A stretch of DNA of 19,932 bases from Methanocorpusculum sp. (GTDB taxonomy: Archaea > Halobacteriota > Methanomicrobia > Methanomicrobiales > Methanocorpusculaceae): positions 1 through 19,932 of the forward strand of contig DALTWK010000017.1 of NCBI GenBank assembly GCA_029987115.1. The letters run 5' to 3'. Shown piece by piece: positions 1 through 6,278 of this stretch (position 1 is its first letter; every line of letters starts with the position of its first letter). A program made the translations under genes and the position numbers. The notes beneath the pieces were generated by a model, which made no database searches, was not told where the DNA came from, and worked only from the letters and a program-made list of their open reading frames with translations.

Positions 1-64
1 GATGATAACTTCATCGATGCTCCCACTCTAACATCTTCTTTTTTAATAATTGTTCCTTCTTCCA

Positions 65-210
65 TTCGCGAACTAAAATAAGTGCGTTTTTCGGGGCAAG
101 AACCGAATCAGATTGAAAAGAATAATTGTTATTTCACGAACTAATAAAATGTCAAAATTTGACTAGAAAAATTCATTGTAACATACTAATTATTCCTATT
201 CACGAACTAA
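65..210. promoter_or_regulatory. Three direct repeats upstream of the integrase
   Basis: The 12-mer TTCRCGAACTAA occurs at 65-76, 133-144 and 199-210, spaced 68 and 66 bases apart, just before the preferred integrase start. An open frame crosses the last two copies, but there it only reads the repeat as the peptide HEL, so I treat the stretch as non-coding. The repeats could be operators for the integrase promoter or arm-type binding sites for the recombinase. The GAACTAA core returns in the palindrome at 2003-2023. Confidence 0.5.
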
Positions 211-236
211 AAAAGCAAAAATTAGACATCTCAGAT

Positions 237-1466
237 ATGAACCAGATAAATCAAACATATTTAGACCCCGATTCCCCCCCAAGCTTATATTTGGAAGAAT
301 ATGGAAAAGCTAGAACTAGGATGAGCCTTGGTGTTGCCCTCCGAGGATATCTTAAAATATTTCTCGGAAAAAGAATACAGGATGTTGATGAAGGGATGGA
401 TGAGTATCTCAGCACACATGACACCCGTCAGGTTACTGCTGATTTAATTTCTTTCTATCGTCAACCAGGAGTAATTAAACTTGCCCCAAAGACTCGAGTA
501 CTCTATCTCGGCACGATGGAAACGTACCTGCGGGACACATGCGGGTTTGAACTGAACAGCACGCAAAAACGCAGACGTGCAAAAGGAGTAACGGAAAAGA
601 CAAAGGCGATAACACACGAACGGGAACTCACACGTGAACTCATTCGTGAAATTTTGAATTCCGCAGAACCCAGATTGCGGGCTGAGATACTTATTGCCGA
701 GTCCGGAGGACTTCGATTTAATGAAGTGCTCACCTTGAAGATGAGCGATGTTTATCTCGATGAGTTTCCGGCACGGGTTGAAATCCGCCCCGAGAACAGC
801 AAAAACGGTGAAGGGAGACATACGTTCATCACTACCGAAGCGGTTGAAGCAATCAAAATTTACCTTGCTCATCGTGATGATCTTCTTTCAAGGCTGGAGA
901 TAAATCGGAAACGTAGTGGGACCGTTAAAAAAGAACTAGACAGAACACTCCTCTTCCCTAATGGTTACATGACAGAACACGCCCAGTTCACAAAGATTTT
1001 GAAAACACTTGGATATGACAAATCGGATGAACGTTCCAAGAGGAGAGACATCAGATTCCATTCGTTCCGGAAGTTTTTCTTAACCCAGGCAAAACGTCAT
1101 GCGAACCCGTCGTGGGTTGAAAACTGGGCGGGTCACAAGGGCTATCTCGACGATGCGTACCACCGCCCGTCGCTCGATGAAGAGCGTGAAGAGTACTTGA
1201 AAGCTGAACCGTATTTGTTGGTGAACATCCCGGAAGATTATATCCAGAACAAGATTGAAACGGCAGATAAACTGAGGCAGACCCAGGTAACTGTTTTGAC
1301 CATGCAGAACACGATGACCGAACTTTCAAAGCAGATTGAATACCTGAAAAAGGAGAATGAAGAACTGAAGATGAAATCGATTGTTTCTTCATACGGAGAA
1401 AAAGCAGCAGTTGAATCCGACAATGTAACGAAATTGTTACACAATGCAGGTTCTCTGGACGAATAA
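237..1466 (+). CDS. int: Tyrosine recombinase (provirus integrase)
   Basis: This 409-residue site-specific recombinase should integrate and excise the element. An alpha-helical core-binding region (about residues 20-110) is followed by the catalytic domain. The catalytic set is visible: Arg160 in GLRFNEVL, a beta-hairpin Lys near 189 (NSKNGEGRH), His275 and Arg278 in HSFRKFF, His300 in WAGHKGY and the Tyr308 nucleophile in DAYHRP. About 35 residues near the C-terminus form a heptad-rich coiled coil (QIEYLKKENEELKMK), an addition typical of archaeal integrases. ATG237 is chosen over the upstream in-frame TTG126 because the intervening DNA is the repeat array. No clear Shine-Dalgarno precedes it, so the mRNA may be leaderless. 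The gene stands at the left edge and reads into the element. No att site could be identified. Confidence 0.9.
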   Translation: MNQINQTYLDPDSPPSLYLEEYGKARTRMSLGVALRGYLKIFLGKRIQDVDEGMDEYLSTHDTRQVTADLISFYRQPGVIKLAPKTRVLYLGTMETYLRDTCGFELNSTQKRRRAKGVTEKTKAITHERELTRELIREILNSAEPRLRAEILIAESGGLRFNEVLTLKMSDVYLDEFPARVEIRPENSKNGEGRHTFITTEAVEAIKIYLAHRDDLLSRLEINRKRSGTVKKELDRTLLFPNGYMTEHAQFTKILKTLGYDKSDERSKRRDIRFHSFRKFFLTQAKRHANPSWVENWAGHKGYLDDAYHRPSLDEEREEYLKAEPYLLVNIPEDYIQNKIETADKLRQTQVTVLTMQNTMTELSKQIEYLKKENEELKMKSIVSSYGEKAAVESDNVTKLLHNAGSLDE

Positions 1467-1483
1467 CCTGCATCCCTTTTTTT
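1444..1483 (+). terminator. Hairpin plus poly-T terminator of the integrase gene
   Basis: A perfect 9-bp stem (ATGCAGGTT at 1444-1452 with AACCTGCAT at 1465-1473) encloses 12 bases, then CCC and seven T. The stem contains the last codons and stop of the integrase, so the terminator overlaps the coding end. Confidence 0.7.
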
Positions 1484-1507
1484 AGAATCTTTCCAAGATC
1501 CTGATTA

Positions 1508-1759
1508 TTATTCTAACTTATTCATCACAGCACGGATTTTCTTTTGAATTTCGGGCTTATCCAGCAATCTCAGAAGTGTTTCTTCGGGGTAACGAGTTCC
1601 CTGCTCATAATTAGTAACATGAACCGAGATTGCTTCAACGCCGAAGTCATTGACTGAGCGGTAGCGGTCTGAGTATTTTTCCTTCAGATAGAGCATACGC
1701 TTGTATAAATCCATAGGCATCGTAAGGGTCAGACGCTTTCTAGGCTCTTCTGAAATCAT
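1508..1759 (-). CDS. Ribbon-helix-helix transcriptional regulator
   Basis: This 83-residue protein begins with a charged beta-strand (RKRLTLTMPMDLYKRM), then two helices with SVNDFGVEAISVHV. That is the layout of Arc/MetJ-type RHH proteins, which bind DNA as dimers through the strand. The C-terminal tail LLDKPEIQKKIRAVMNKLE closely resembles the tail of the other minus-strand regulator (LLDNPNVRKKLRDLAK at 2335-2568), so the two are probably paralogs. A longer open frame exists, but its first 50 residues look non-coding. ATG1759 is preferred: TTATAT about 30 bases upstream could be the TATA box of a nearly leaderless transcript. It diverges from the gene at 2048, a repressor-like position. 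The exact regulatory role is inferred. Confidence 0.65.
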   Translation of the reverse strand: MISEEPRKRLTLTMPMDLYKRMLYLKEKYSDRYRSVNDFGVEAISVHVTNYEQGTRYPEETLLRLLDKPEIQKKIRAVMNKLE

Positions 1760-1947
1760 CTGAATAAATATCAGTTTTGATGGTAGATATAACCTTGACA
1801 TTGGTCTGAGCTGTTCTGCGCGATTGAAAAATTCCCTGATGAACAAGAGTTTTTGAGAATATTGCCGCCCACAGCGGACCCGGTGGAAATCAGTTGGCTT
1901 ACGTGTCAAAAGCCGATGCGCATTAAAAAATGAGGGTTATTTCTTCC

Positions 1948-1975
1948 CACTCAATGGGCATAGTCACTCAGTGGG
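1948..1975. promoter_or_regulatory. Direct repeat in the divergent promoter region
   Basis: CACTCAATGGG (1948-1958) and CACTCAGTGGG (1965-1975) repeat at a 17-base period between divergent genes. Each also carries short inverted symmetry (CCCA/TGGG, CACT/AGTG). This suits cooperative binding of RHH dimers, but it is only a candidate operator. Confidence 0.35.
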
Positions 1976-2002
1976 GGTACTTTCGGGGCGCGGTCACGCT
2001 TT

Positions 2003-2023
2003 TATTAGTTCTTAGAACTAATA
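2003..2023. promoter_or_regulatory. Perfect 9-bp palindromic operator candidate
   Basis: TATTAGTTC (2003-2011) and GAACTAATA (2015-2023) are perfect inverse complements around TTA. The site ends nine bases before the strong Shine-Dalgarno of the gene at 2048, so it lies where the core promoter or the transcript start should be. A bound repressor would block transcription. The half-site GAACTAA matches the repeats before the integrase. Confidence 0.55.
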
Positions 2024-2047
2024 GTATAGGTAAGGAGGGATACACGT

Positions 2048-2296
2048 TTGAAGTCAAAAGCCTTGAAACGTGTCGAAGCCGTTGCGGATCTCAACCAAAT
2101 CATTCGAAACAGAAAAGTAGATTTAGCAAGAAAGGATGGCAGAAATTCAACTTATTATAACCTTCTTGCACGTGAGCGCTCGGCCCGTTACAATCCTACG
2201 GAAGAGGATCTTATCGGATCTCTCTTCACTAATGAACAGATTTTGAACAAGATAAAGGAGATTGTAAACTCCAAATCCGATGAAGAAACAAAATAA
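2048..2296 (+). CDS. Small hypothetical protein of the control region
   Basis: This 82-residue, highly charged protein starts at TTG2048. The start is fixed by an excellent Shine-Dalgarno (AAGGAGGGA, 2032-2040) seven bases upstream. An overlapping frame at 1930-2160 has no such signal. No family is recognised. The C-terminal part (EEDLIGSLFTNEQILNKIKEIVNSK) is helical and loosely recalls the tails of the two flanking RHH proteins, so it may be an interacting partner or a diverged regulator. It is flanked by a palindrome and meets the next gene tail to tail. Function is unknown. Confidence 0.6.
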   Translation: MKSKALKRVEAVADLNQIIRNRKVDLARKDGRNSTYYNLLARERSARYNPTEEDLIGSLFTNEQILNKIKEIVNSKSDEETK

Positions 2297-2334
2297 ACAC
2301 AATCCCCTTTATTGAAAGAGAGTTTTAAAAAAAG

Positions 2335-2568
2335 TTATTTGGCAAGGTCGCGAAGTTTTTTGCGGACATTCGGATTGTCAAGCAACTTCAGCATATACTG
2401 CTCATAGAATGCCATATTATTTTCCCTTCGTTCGATGGCAAGATCGATAAGGACATTCAGGTACGTCGGCAACGCGTCTTTATCACCGTCGACAATTTCA
2501 AGTAGTTTCTCATAGGTTTGTTTATCGACCTTGCAGCCGATTTCTACCATCCCGTTCTTTTCCTCCAT
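2335..2568 (-). CDS. Ribbon-helix-helix regulator, paralog of the 1508-1759 gene
   Basis: This protein has 77 residues from ATG2568. ATG2550 is an alternative start with GGAGG 11 bases before it. A strand (MVEIGCKVDKQTYEKLLEIV) is followed by helices with LPTYLNVLIDLAIERREN, an RHH-like layout. The C-terminal tail shares LLDxPxxxKKxR with the other RHH protein at 1508-1759, while the N-terminal halves have diverged. The gene diverges from the long early operon that starts at 2853, with AT-rich palindromes between, so it is well placed to repress early viral transcription. An A-run (2329-2335) reads as a T-stretch on the coding strand just past its stop and may terminate it. Confidence 0.6.
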   Translation of the reverse strand: MEEKNGMVEIGCKVDKQTYEKLLEIVDGDKDALPTYLNVLIDLAIERRENNMAFYEQYMLKLLDNPNVRKKLRDLAK

Positions 2569-2652
2569 AGAGTGTGTCCTGTTTATTGCTATAACGTCGT
2601 TTCTACTATTACATAAATGTATCCGTATCATCAAAAATTTTCATAAAAAATA

Positions 2653-2682
2653 CAGAATATTCTGATTAATATTACGTATTAA
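2653..2682. promoter_or_regulatory. AT-rich palindromes between divergent early genes
   Basis: CAGAATATTCTG (2653-2664) is a perfect 12-bp palindrome. Just after it, TTAATA and TATTAA flank five bases (2666-2682). They lie in the 284-base AT-rich gap between the RHH gene and the early operon. I suggest operators and promoter elements. No unambiguous TATA box was fixed. Confidence 0.4.
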
Positions 2683-2852
2683 AAACAGTCTTTTTCTTCA
2701 AATACATCAAAAACATCAGAAATATTTTGCCTTTTTTGTTGCTGATTTGAAATTATCAAAATGATGATTGAAAACGGCTCATGTCCTTATACCGTCTATA
2801 TCTAATCACACCACGAATGCCGGAAACGGTGTCCGGAGTGAGGATGTTTATT

Positions 2853-3002
2853 ATGCATTCAAAAAATGATGCCCGCCTGAGTTACACCTTCAACAACGTA
2901 AAACCGGCGAGCAATTACAAATTGGGGGCGTCACCTGATATAATTGACGCGGACGGAGATGCAATCTTTGTCGAGGAGGCCCTCGGGAGGGTACAGAAAT
3001 GA
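2853..3002 (+). CDS. Small hypothetical protein, first gene of the early operon
   Basis: This 49-residue protein begins MHSKNDARLSYTF and ends in acidic residues (DIIDADGDAIFVEEALGRVQK). ATG2853 is preferred over ATG2781 and ATG2844, because GTGAGG lies about nine bases before it while the others lack a properly spaced site. Its stop overlaps the next start (ATGA at 2999-3002), which indicates translational coupling. No family is recognised. The frame could extend upstream to ATG2781, giving 73 residues. Confidence 0.5.
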   Translation: MHSKNDARLSYTFNNVKPASNYKLGASPDIIDADGDAIFVEEALGRVQK

Positions 3003-3439
3003 AAGATATGGCCGTCGATATTGACGCTGTTCTTGAAGGAATGCGGTATGCTCTGCACAATCTCGAAATGGCGACGGATGCGGAGGAAGCTGTTCTTCAG
3101 GCAAGGACGGTGTATCAGCAGTCATCAGTAGCACCGAATACATTCAAGTTTGCCGATGTTATGGATGCAATTTCTGCCCGTATGCCGAAACCGACTCCGG
3201 CGCAGATGAAATTCCTGGCATGCAACGAAGGCGACGACACCGTGTATGTCTCGGCTGCTCTTGGAGCTTACGGCAGAGACGTTGTCTTTGTCACCAAAAT
3301 TCTGAAAAAAACAAGCATCGGCAATATTGATAAAGTGGAATTTTCAGTCTGTGAATGCGGTCCCAATCATATTTTCAAACTTCCGGCGTGGGATATAACA
3401 CGACCGGAACATCGCCCGAAACAGGTGATTAACACATGA
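2999..3439 (+). CDS. Hypothetical early protein
   Basis: This 146-residue protein is unrecognised. An N-terminal helical stretch (to about residue 65, rich in Ala and Glu) precedes a mixed alpha/beta part with DTVYVSAALGAYGRDVVFVTKIL. A CxC pair (CECG) lies near residue 118. The start has a strong Shine-Dalgarno (GGGAGG, 2985-2990) and overlaps the previous stop by ATGA. It overlaps the next gene in the same way, so it is an internal member of the coupled operon. Base composition and codon choice match the rest of the operon. Confidence 0.7.
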   Translation: MKDMAVDIDAVLEGMRYALHNLEMATDAEEAVLQARTVYQQSSVAPNTFKFADVMDAISARMPKPTPAQMKFLACNEGDDTVYVSAALGAYGRDVVFVTKILKKTSIGNIDKVEFSVCECGPNHIFKLPAWDITRPEHRPKQVINT

Positions 3440-3660
3440 CGCAGACAAGCACCAAAATTTCACTCAACCTGGATGAAGATCTTCTGTGGAGAGTCGGGAA
3501 ATATGCTGAGGAACATGGTTCGACCCGGACCAGCGTCATCAGCACTGCCCTCATAGATTTTTTCGGGTTGTACTGTCCGAACTGCGGAAAACCGCTGGTC
3601 AGAACCAGGTACTGCGGTCACTGCGGCACGCTTATCAACCCCGATCTGGAGGTTGAGTAA
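3436..3660 (+). CDS. RHH domain fused to a C-terminal zinc ribbon
   Basis: The first ~45 of 74 residues (TKISLNLDEDLLWRVGKYAEEHGSTRTSVISTALIDFFG) have RHH form: a basic strand with alternating hydrophobics, then two helices. Residues 47-66 hold CPNCGKP and YCGHCG, two CxxC knuckles 13 residues apart, a typical zinc ribbon. RHH proteins bind DNA as dimers, and the ribbon may add DNA, RNA or polymerase contact. It starts by ATGA overlap and is followed at one base by the next gene. It is probably a viral early regulator. No target site is assigned. Confidence 0.75.
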   Translation: MTQTSTKISLNLDEDLLWRVGKYAEEHGSTRTSVISTALIDFFGLYCPNCGKPLVRTRYCGHCGTLINPDLEVE

Positions 3661-3661
3661 C

Positions 3662-3940
3662 ATGGCCCGGATCAGAAAGTCGGTTTTTGCAACCCGCATT
3701 ATTGCAGCAACGAAAGTAGTGGAATGCCATCACTGCAGCATCAGCTGTGTTCACCGCAACGAGAACTACCTTGAAGAAGGCGAGCCTGAATCGATGCGAA
3801 GACTGCACTGCGCCAAAGGACACTCTACCTACGATATGCAGCGGCTGCATGAGTGCCCGGATTGGGAAGAGGCGGAGTTCAGCATCCTCTGGCTGTATGA
3901 AAAATTCTACACTCTTTACCCGGAGGAGATGCCGGAATGA
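3662..3940 (+). CDS. Cys/His-rich hypothetical protein
   Basis: This 92-residue protein has a basic N-terminus (MARIRKSVFATRI), then ECHHCSISCVH, and single Cys at LHCAKGH and HECPDW. A CxxC/H-type metal site is likely. The acidic aromatic tail ends FYTLYPEEMPE. ATG3662 is chosen because GGAGG (3648-3652) lies nine bases upstream. An in-frame TTG three codons earlier has no suitable site. Its TGA overlaps the next ATG. No family is recognised. Its place among other Cys-rich small genes suggests a related role. Confidence 0.65.
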   Translation: MARIRKSVFATRIIAATKVVECHHCSISCVHRNENYLEEGEPESMRRLHCAKGHSTYDMQRLHECPDWEEAEFSILWLYEKFYTLYPEEMPE

Positions 3941-4512
3941 ACAGCATCGCTGAATATCTGGCGGCAAAAGAGGCTGTTGATCCCGCTGTCCAAGCGGTTC
4001 TTGAACAGCAGAATCTCATCGAGAGTCTGGAAGAAGATCTCCGTGTCCTGAAAATCCGTCTTGAAGAAGAACAGAGGAAACTTTCCGGGTATCTTGGAAA
4101 TCTCGGAGACGGGTACGACCATGACGCGTTCGAAGTCGTGAATCTGACAGAAAAACTGGTCCCCGACAAGGAACTGGTAAAACGCGACTATCCGGAGTTC
4201 TACCGGAAATACTGTGTTCCGTCTTCAGCCAATTTGATGAAACTGCTCAAGAGTGAGATGGGACTTGACCCGATGGTCAGGTACCTGCAGGAACAGTGTC
4301 CTGAAAAATATGACGAGCTGTGCGAAGTTCGCTTAAGCGACATCTACCGTGAGTTCAGCGATTCCCGGCAGAAGAAAAAGATGCTCGGGAAACTGTATCA
4401 TCTCGAATACGTTCCAGCGGCAGAGACGCGTCTTGTTCGAAAGCAGAAACCGCTGATGTTCTCCGCTCCGAAAAGGTGCCTTTACCCATGCCACGATGAG
4501 GAGGATGACTGA
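3937..4512 (+). CDS. Coiled-coil hypothetical protein
   Basis: This is the largest protein of the early cluster at 191 residues. Residues ~15-50 form a clear coiled coil (VLEQQNLIESLEEDLRVLKI and following, Leu/Ile/Glu heptads). The rest is an unfamiliar domain with LVPDKELVKRDYPEFYRKY, and a basic stretch (DSRQKKKMLGKL) around residues 143-154. GGAGGAG ten bases upstream supports the ATG, which overlaps the previous stop, and the TGA overlaps the next ATG. An early coiled-coil gene before Bet recalls host-nuclease inhibitors and Gp157-like proteins of bacterial phages, but no diagnostic motif was seen, so no function is assigned. Confidence 0.65.
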   Translation: MNSIAEYLAAKEAVDPAVQAVLEQQNLIESLEEDLRVLKIRLEEEQRKLSGYLGNLGDGYDHDAFEVVNLTEKLVPDKELVKRDYPEFYRKYCVPSSANLMKLLKSEMGLDPMVRYLQEQCPEKYDELCEVRLSDIYREFSDSRQKKKMLGKLYHLEYVPAAETRLVRKQKPLMFSAPKRCLYPCHDEEDD

Positions 4513-4685
4513 TGCTTCCGTGCATCTCCTGCGGATACCGCGACCGGGAGCACCGTCATCCGTCCGGGTACGTCCGCTGCAAAGCGATGTTCAATCCGGA
4601 TGAACCTGTCAATCCGCAAAACGACCTGCACTGCCCGCTCGGAAAAGGTATTGCAGATCAGAAACTGCAGCGGAGGAAAAGATGA
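4512..4685 (+). CDS. Cys-rich micro-protein (57 aa)
   Basis: This short coding frame begins MLPCISCGYRDREHRH and ends KLQRRKR. It has CISC, a further Cys at RCKAM and another at HCPLG, which together could bind one zinc ion. The basic C-terminus suits nucleic-acid contact. It is supported by TGATG overlap with the upstream gene and ATGA overlap with the next, plus the host-like codon pattern (CGG, CTG, CCG). No family is recognised. Confidence 0.6.
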   Translation: MLPCISCGYRDREHRHPSGYVRCKAMFNPDEPVNPQNDLHCPLGKGIADQKLQRRKR

Positions 4686-4873
4686 CAAGACGCATTACCC
4701 CGTCATGCTGTATCCCGACCAAGTACGGCGATAAGGTCACTTTGTTGAAACAGCTCATTCGGGAACTCATCTGCTCTGACTGTTACCGGTCAGAAAAACC
4801 GTTCTCGCACCGTGAATGCGGGACGTGTCCGTTCTGCAAAGGGTATGAACGTCTCGGGGGGTATGACCAGTGA
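4682..4873 (+). CDS. Cys-rich micro-protein (63 aa)
   Basis: This 63-residue protein has two Cys clusters: CSDCYRSEKPF (residue ~31) and ECGTCPFCKGYE (residue ~46), after CC at 9-10. Two CxxC pairs suggest a treble-clef or ribbon zinc site. The start has AGCGGAGGAAAAG upstream and overlaps the previous TGA. Its own TGA overlaps a GTG start (GTGA). Function is unknown. Confidence 0.6.
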   Translation: MTRRITPSCCIPTKYGDKVTLLKQLIRELICSDCYRSEKPFSHRECGTCPFCKGYERLGGYDQ

Positions 4874-5034
4874 TTAAACGGTTTATCTCGGGACCGTTTC
4901 CCACGTATGATGCTGCGTACCGGGAAAAGCGGAAGCTCAGTGAAGCCGGGATGTTTGACATCTGTCACTGTCAGAAACCGGGGCACGGATGGTACGTTCA
5001 GTACTCTGACGAGGTGGACGATGAAGCGGGATAA
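4870..5034 (+). CDS. Small hypothetical protein with CxC (54 aa, GTG start)
   Basis: The frame runs from GTG4870, overlapping the previous stop as GTGA, with a G-rich site (CGGGGGG) ten or so bases upstream. The product begins with FISGPFPTYDAAYREKRKL, followed by DICHCQKPGHGWYVQY and an acidic end. The single CHC and a nearby His could bind metal. It is supported by operon geometry rather than homology. The next gene starts inside its last codons. Confidence 0.5.
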   Translation: MIKRFISGPFPTYDAAYREKRKLSEAGMFDICHCQKPGHGWYVQYSDEVDDEAG

Positions 5035-5188
5035 TGCGGTCACGTGCCGGAACTGCATCTGGATTGACTGCGACCCGATCTTTCCTGCCGTCGGCGGGAT
5101 GTGCACGTGTCCGGAACGGGGCGGAGATCCGTTCGTGAATGTCAGGTCAAAACGGGTCTGCAGATATCATAGAATACAAGGAGCATAA
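5021..5188 (+). CDS. Cys-rich micro-protein (55 aa)
   Basis: This 55-residue protein has six Cys: TCRNCIWIDC, GMCTCPERGG and RVCRYH. A single metal-binding fold (zinc or, less likely, Fe-S) is plausible. A longer frame begins at ATG4907, but it overlaps the preceding gene almost entirely and has weaker signals. ATG5021 has GAGGTG (5011-5016) just upstream. It overlaps the previous gene by 14 bases and ends two bases before bet, after which a fresh Shine-Dalgarno appears. Function is unknown. Confidence 0.6.
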   Translation: MKRDNAVTCRNCIWIDCDPIFPAVGGMCTCPERGGDPFVNVRSKRVCRYHRIQGA

Positions 5189-5190
5189 TC

Positions 5191-6051
5191 ATGGAAACTA
5201 CTGATACAATAATCTACAGCGAGAATGAGATGAAACTCATCCGCGAAAATATCTTTGCCGACTGCAGCGACTTTGAGTACCTGCAGGGCATGCGTGTCAT
5301 TGAAAAATACGGAATTGATGTGCTGCAGCCGGGACAGTTTTCGGTCCAGCGGCGCTTTGACAAAAAGACCGGGGCAAAGAAGGCGACATTTACCGTCGGG
5401 CACTCTGTCTACATCAGCCTCGCTCACCGGATGGGGATGAAGAAGATGTGGCATGAGATGCAGTTTGAGGAATCTGATACCTTGAAGCAGCACCCGATCT
5501 GCGACATCTGCCACATCGAGCGGTTTGACGGCGGTGAATTTTCCAAACCGACCTACTTCAAGGATTACTATCAGGCAGGATTCGGTCTCTGGGATTCCAA
5601 GCCGCATGTCATGCTGGAAAAATGTGCGGAAGGAGCAACCATCAGGATAGCCTTTGACATCTCCGGTCTGTACTCGCGGGAGGAGATTGCTGTAGAGCGT
5701 GAGGAAGACAAGGCGCTTGCCGACCATCTCACCGAAGAAGGAGAGAATCTGACGCCTGCTCTGACGGTTCCGCGAAAAGAACGTGCCGCGGCGAATCCCA
5801 AACCGGCTGCCGGAGAAAAATCGAAGGCTGACTTTGCGGCAATCATCGGTGCGACTCCGGAAAAGAAACCATCTTCAAAAACCTGCTCGATTGTCGAGGC
5901 GCAGAGTCTCCTGAATCAGATGGCAAAGTCGGCGGTGAATCCGAGGGGGTACAGCGATGAGGAACTGACGCAGATTTTCCAGGATGCAAAGCTTCCCGGC
6001 GGTCTCTTCAACTACGACTTCCTGAAAGGGAAACTGCTTGAGGTGAGCTGA
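5191..6051 (+). CDS. bet: Bet/RecT-family single-strand annealing protein
   Basis: This 286-residue protein has the Bet core over residues ~20-175. A stretch resembling the Bet 'YG...LxP' segment (EKYGIDVLQPG) is followed by VGHSVYISLAHRMG, YQAGFGLWDSKPHVMLEK and the diagnostic end CAEGATIRIAFD then GLYSREEI, matching the family pattern MxxKxAxxxAxRxAF...GxYxxEE. Bet anneals complementary DNA strands during viral recombination and replication. The region after ~180 is a Pro/Ala/Lys linker and a short helical tail that may bind a partner such as SSB or primase. AAGGAG seven bases before the ATG gives a strong start. It overlaps the next gene by TGATG. No exonuclease partner is encoded nearby. 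Bet genes are best known from bacterial phages, so transfer is likely. Confidence 0.8.
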   Translation: METTDTIIYSENEMKLIRENIFADCSDFEYLQGMRVIEKYGIDVLQPGQFSVQRRFDKKTGAKKATFTVGHSVYISLAHRMGMKKMWHEMQFEESDTLKQHPICDICHIERFDGGEFSKPTYFKDYYQAGFGLWDSKPHVMLEKCAEGATIRIAFDISGLYSREEIAVEREEDKALADHLTEEGENLTPALTVPRKERAAANPKPAAGEKSKADFAAIIGATPEKKPSSKTCSIVEAQSLLNQMAKSAVNPRGYSDEELTQIFQDAKLPGGLFNYDFLKGKLLEVS

Positions 6052-6278
6052 TGGAATTCAGCGATGCCGATATAATCGCCGCCGCACGCCGGGTACAGAA
6101 AGTACGCGGGTGGTTTTCCGTACGTGACATCTATTATGAGTTTGATGTCGGCAGACGGTCTGTTGTCCGCACGCGGAATACCAGTGCACGGTTCTCCCAG
6201 GTGGTCAAGAAAGCAGGGGCTGTTTCCTGTCCTGGAGGAACCACCGGAGGCGATAAAAGATATGCGTTCCCCGACTGA
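6051..6278 (+). CDS. Small winged-helix-like hypothetical protein
   Basis: This 75-residue basic protein has AARRVQKVRGWFSVRDIYYE, then GRRSVVRTRNTSARFSQVVKK and a Gly-rich turn before KRYAFPD. The helix-turn-helix plus hairpin pattern resembles a compact winged helix, possibly DNA binding. The start overlaps the bet stop, and its end overlaps the primase gene by 17 bases. Lying between an annealing protein and a primase, it may help load the replication machinery. That role is inferred. Confidence 0.6.
   Translation: MEFSDADIIAAARRVQKVRGWFSVRDIYYEFDVGRRSVVRTRNTSARFSQVVKKAGAVSCPGGTTGGDKRYAFPD

Noticed and set aside
1..60. Possible attL site before the integrase
   Set aside because: No matching direct repeat of useful length was found near the right side of the element, and the boundary may lie outside the window.
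4907..5020. Upstream extension of the Cys-rich gene at 5021
   Set aside because: It would overlap the GTG-started gene almost completely. ATG5021 has a better spaced GAGGTG.
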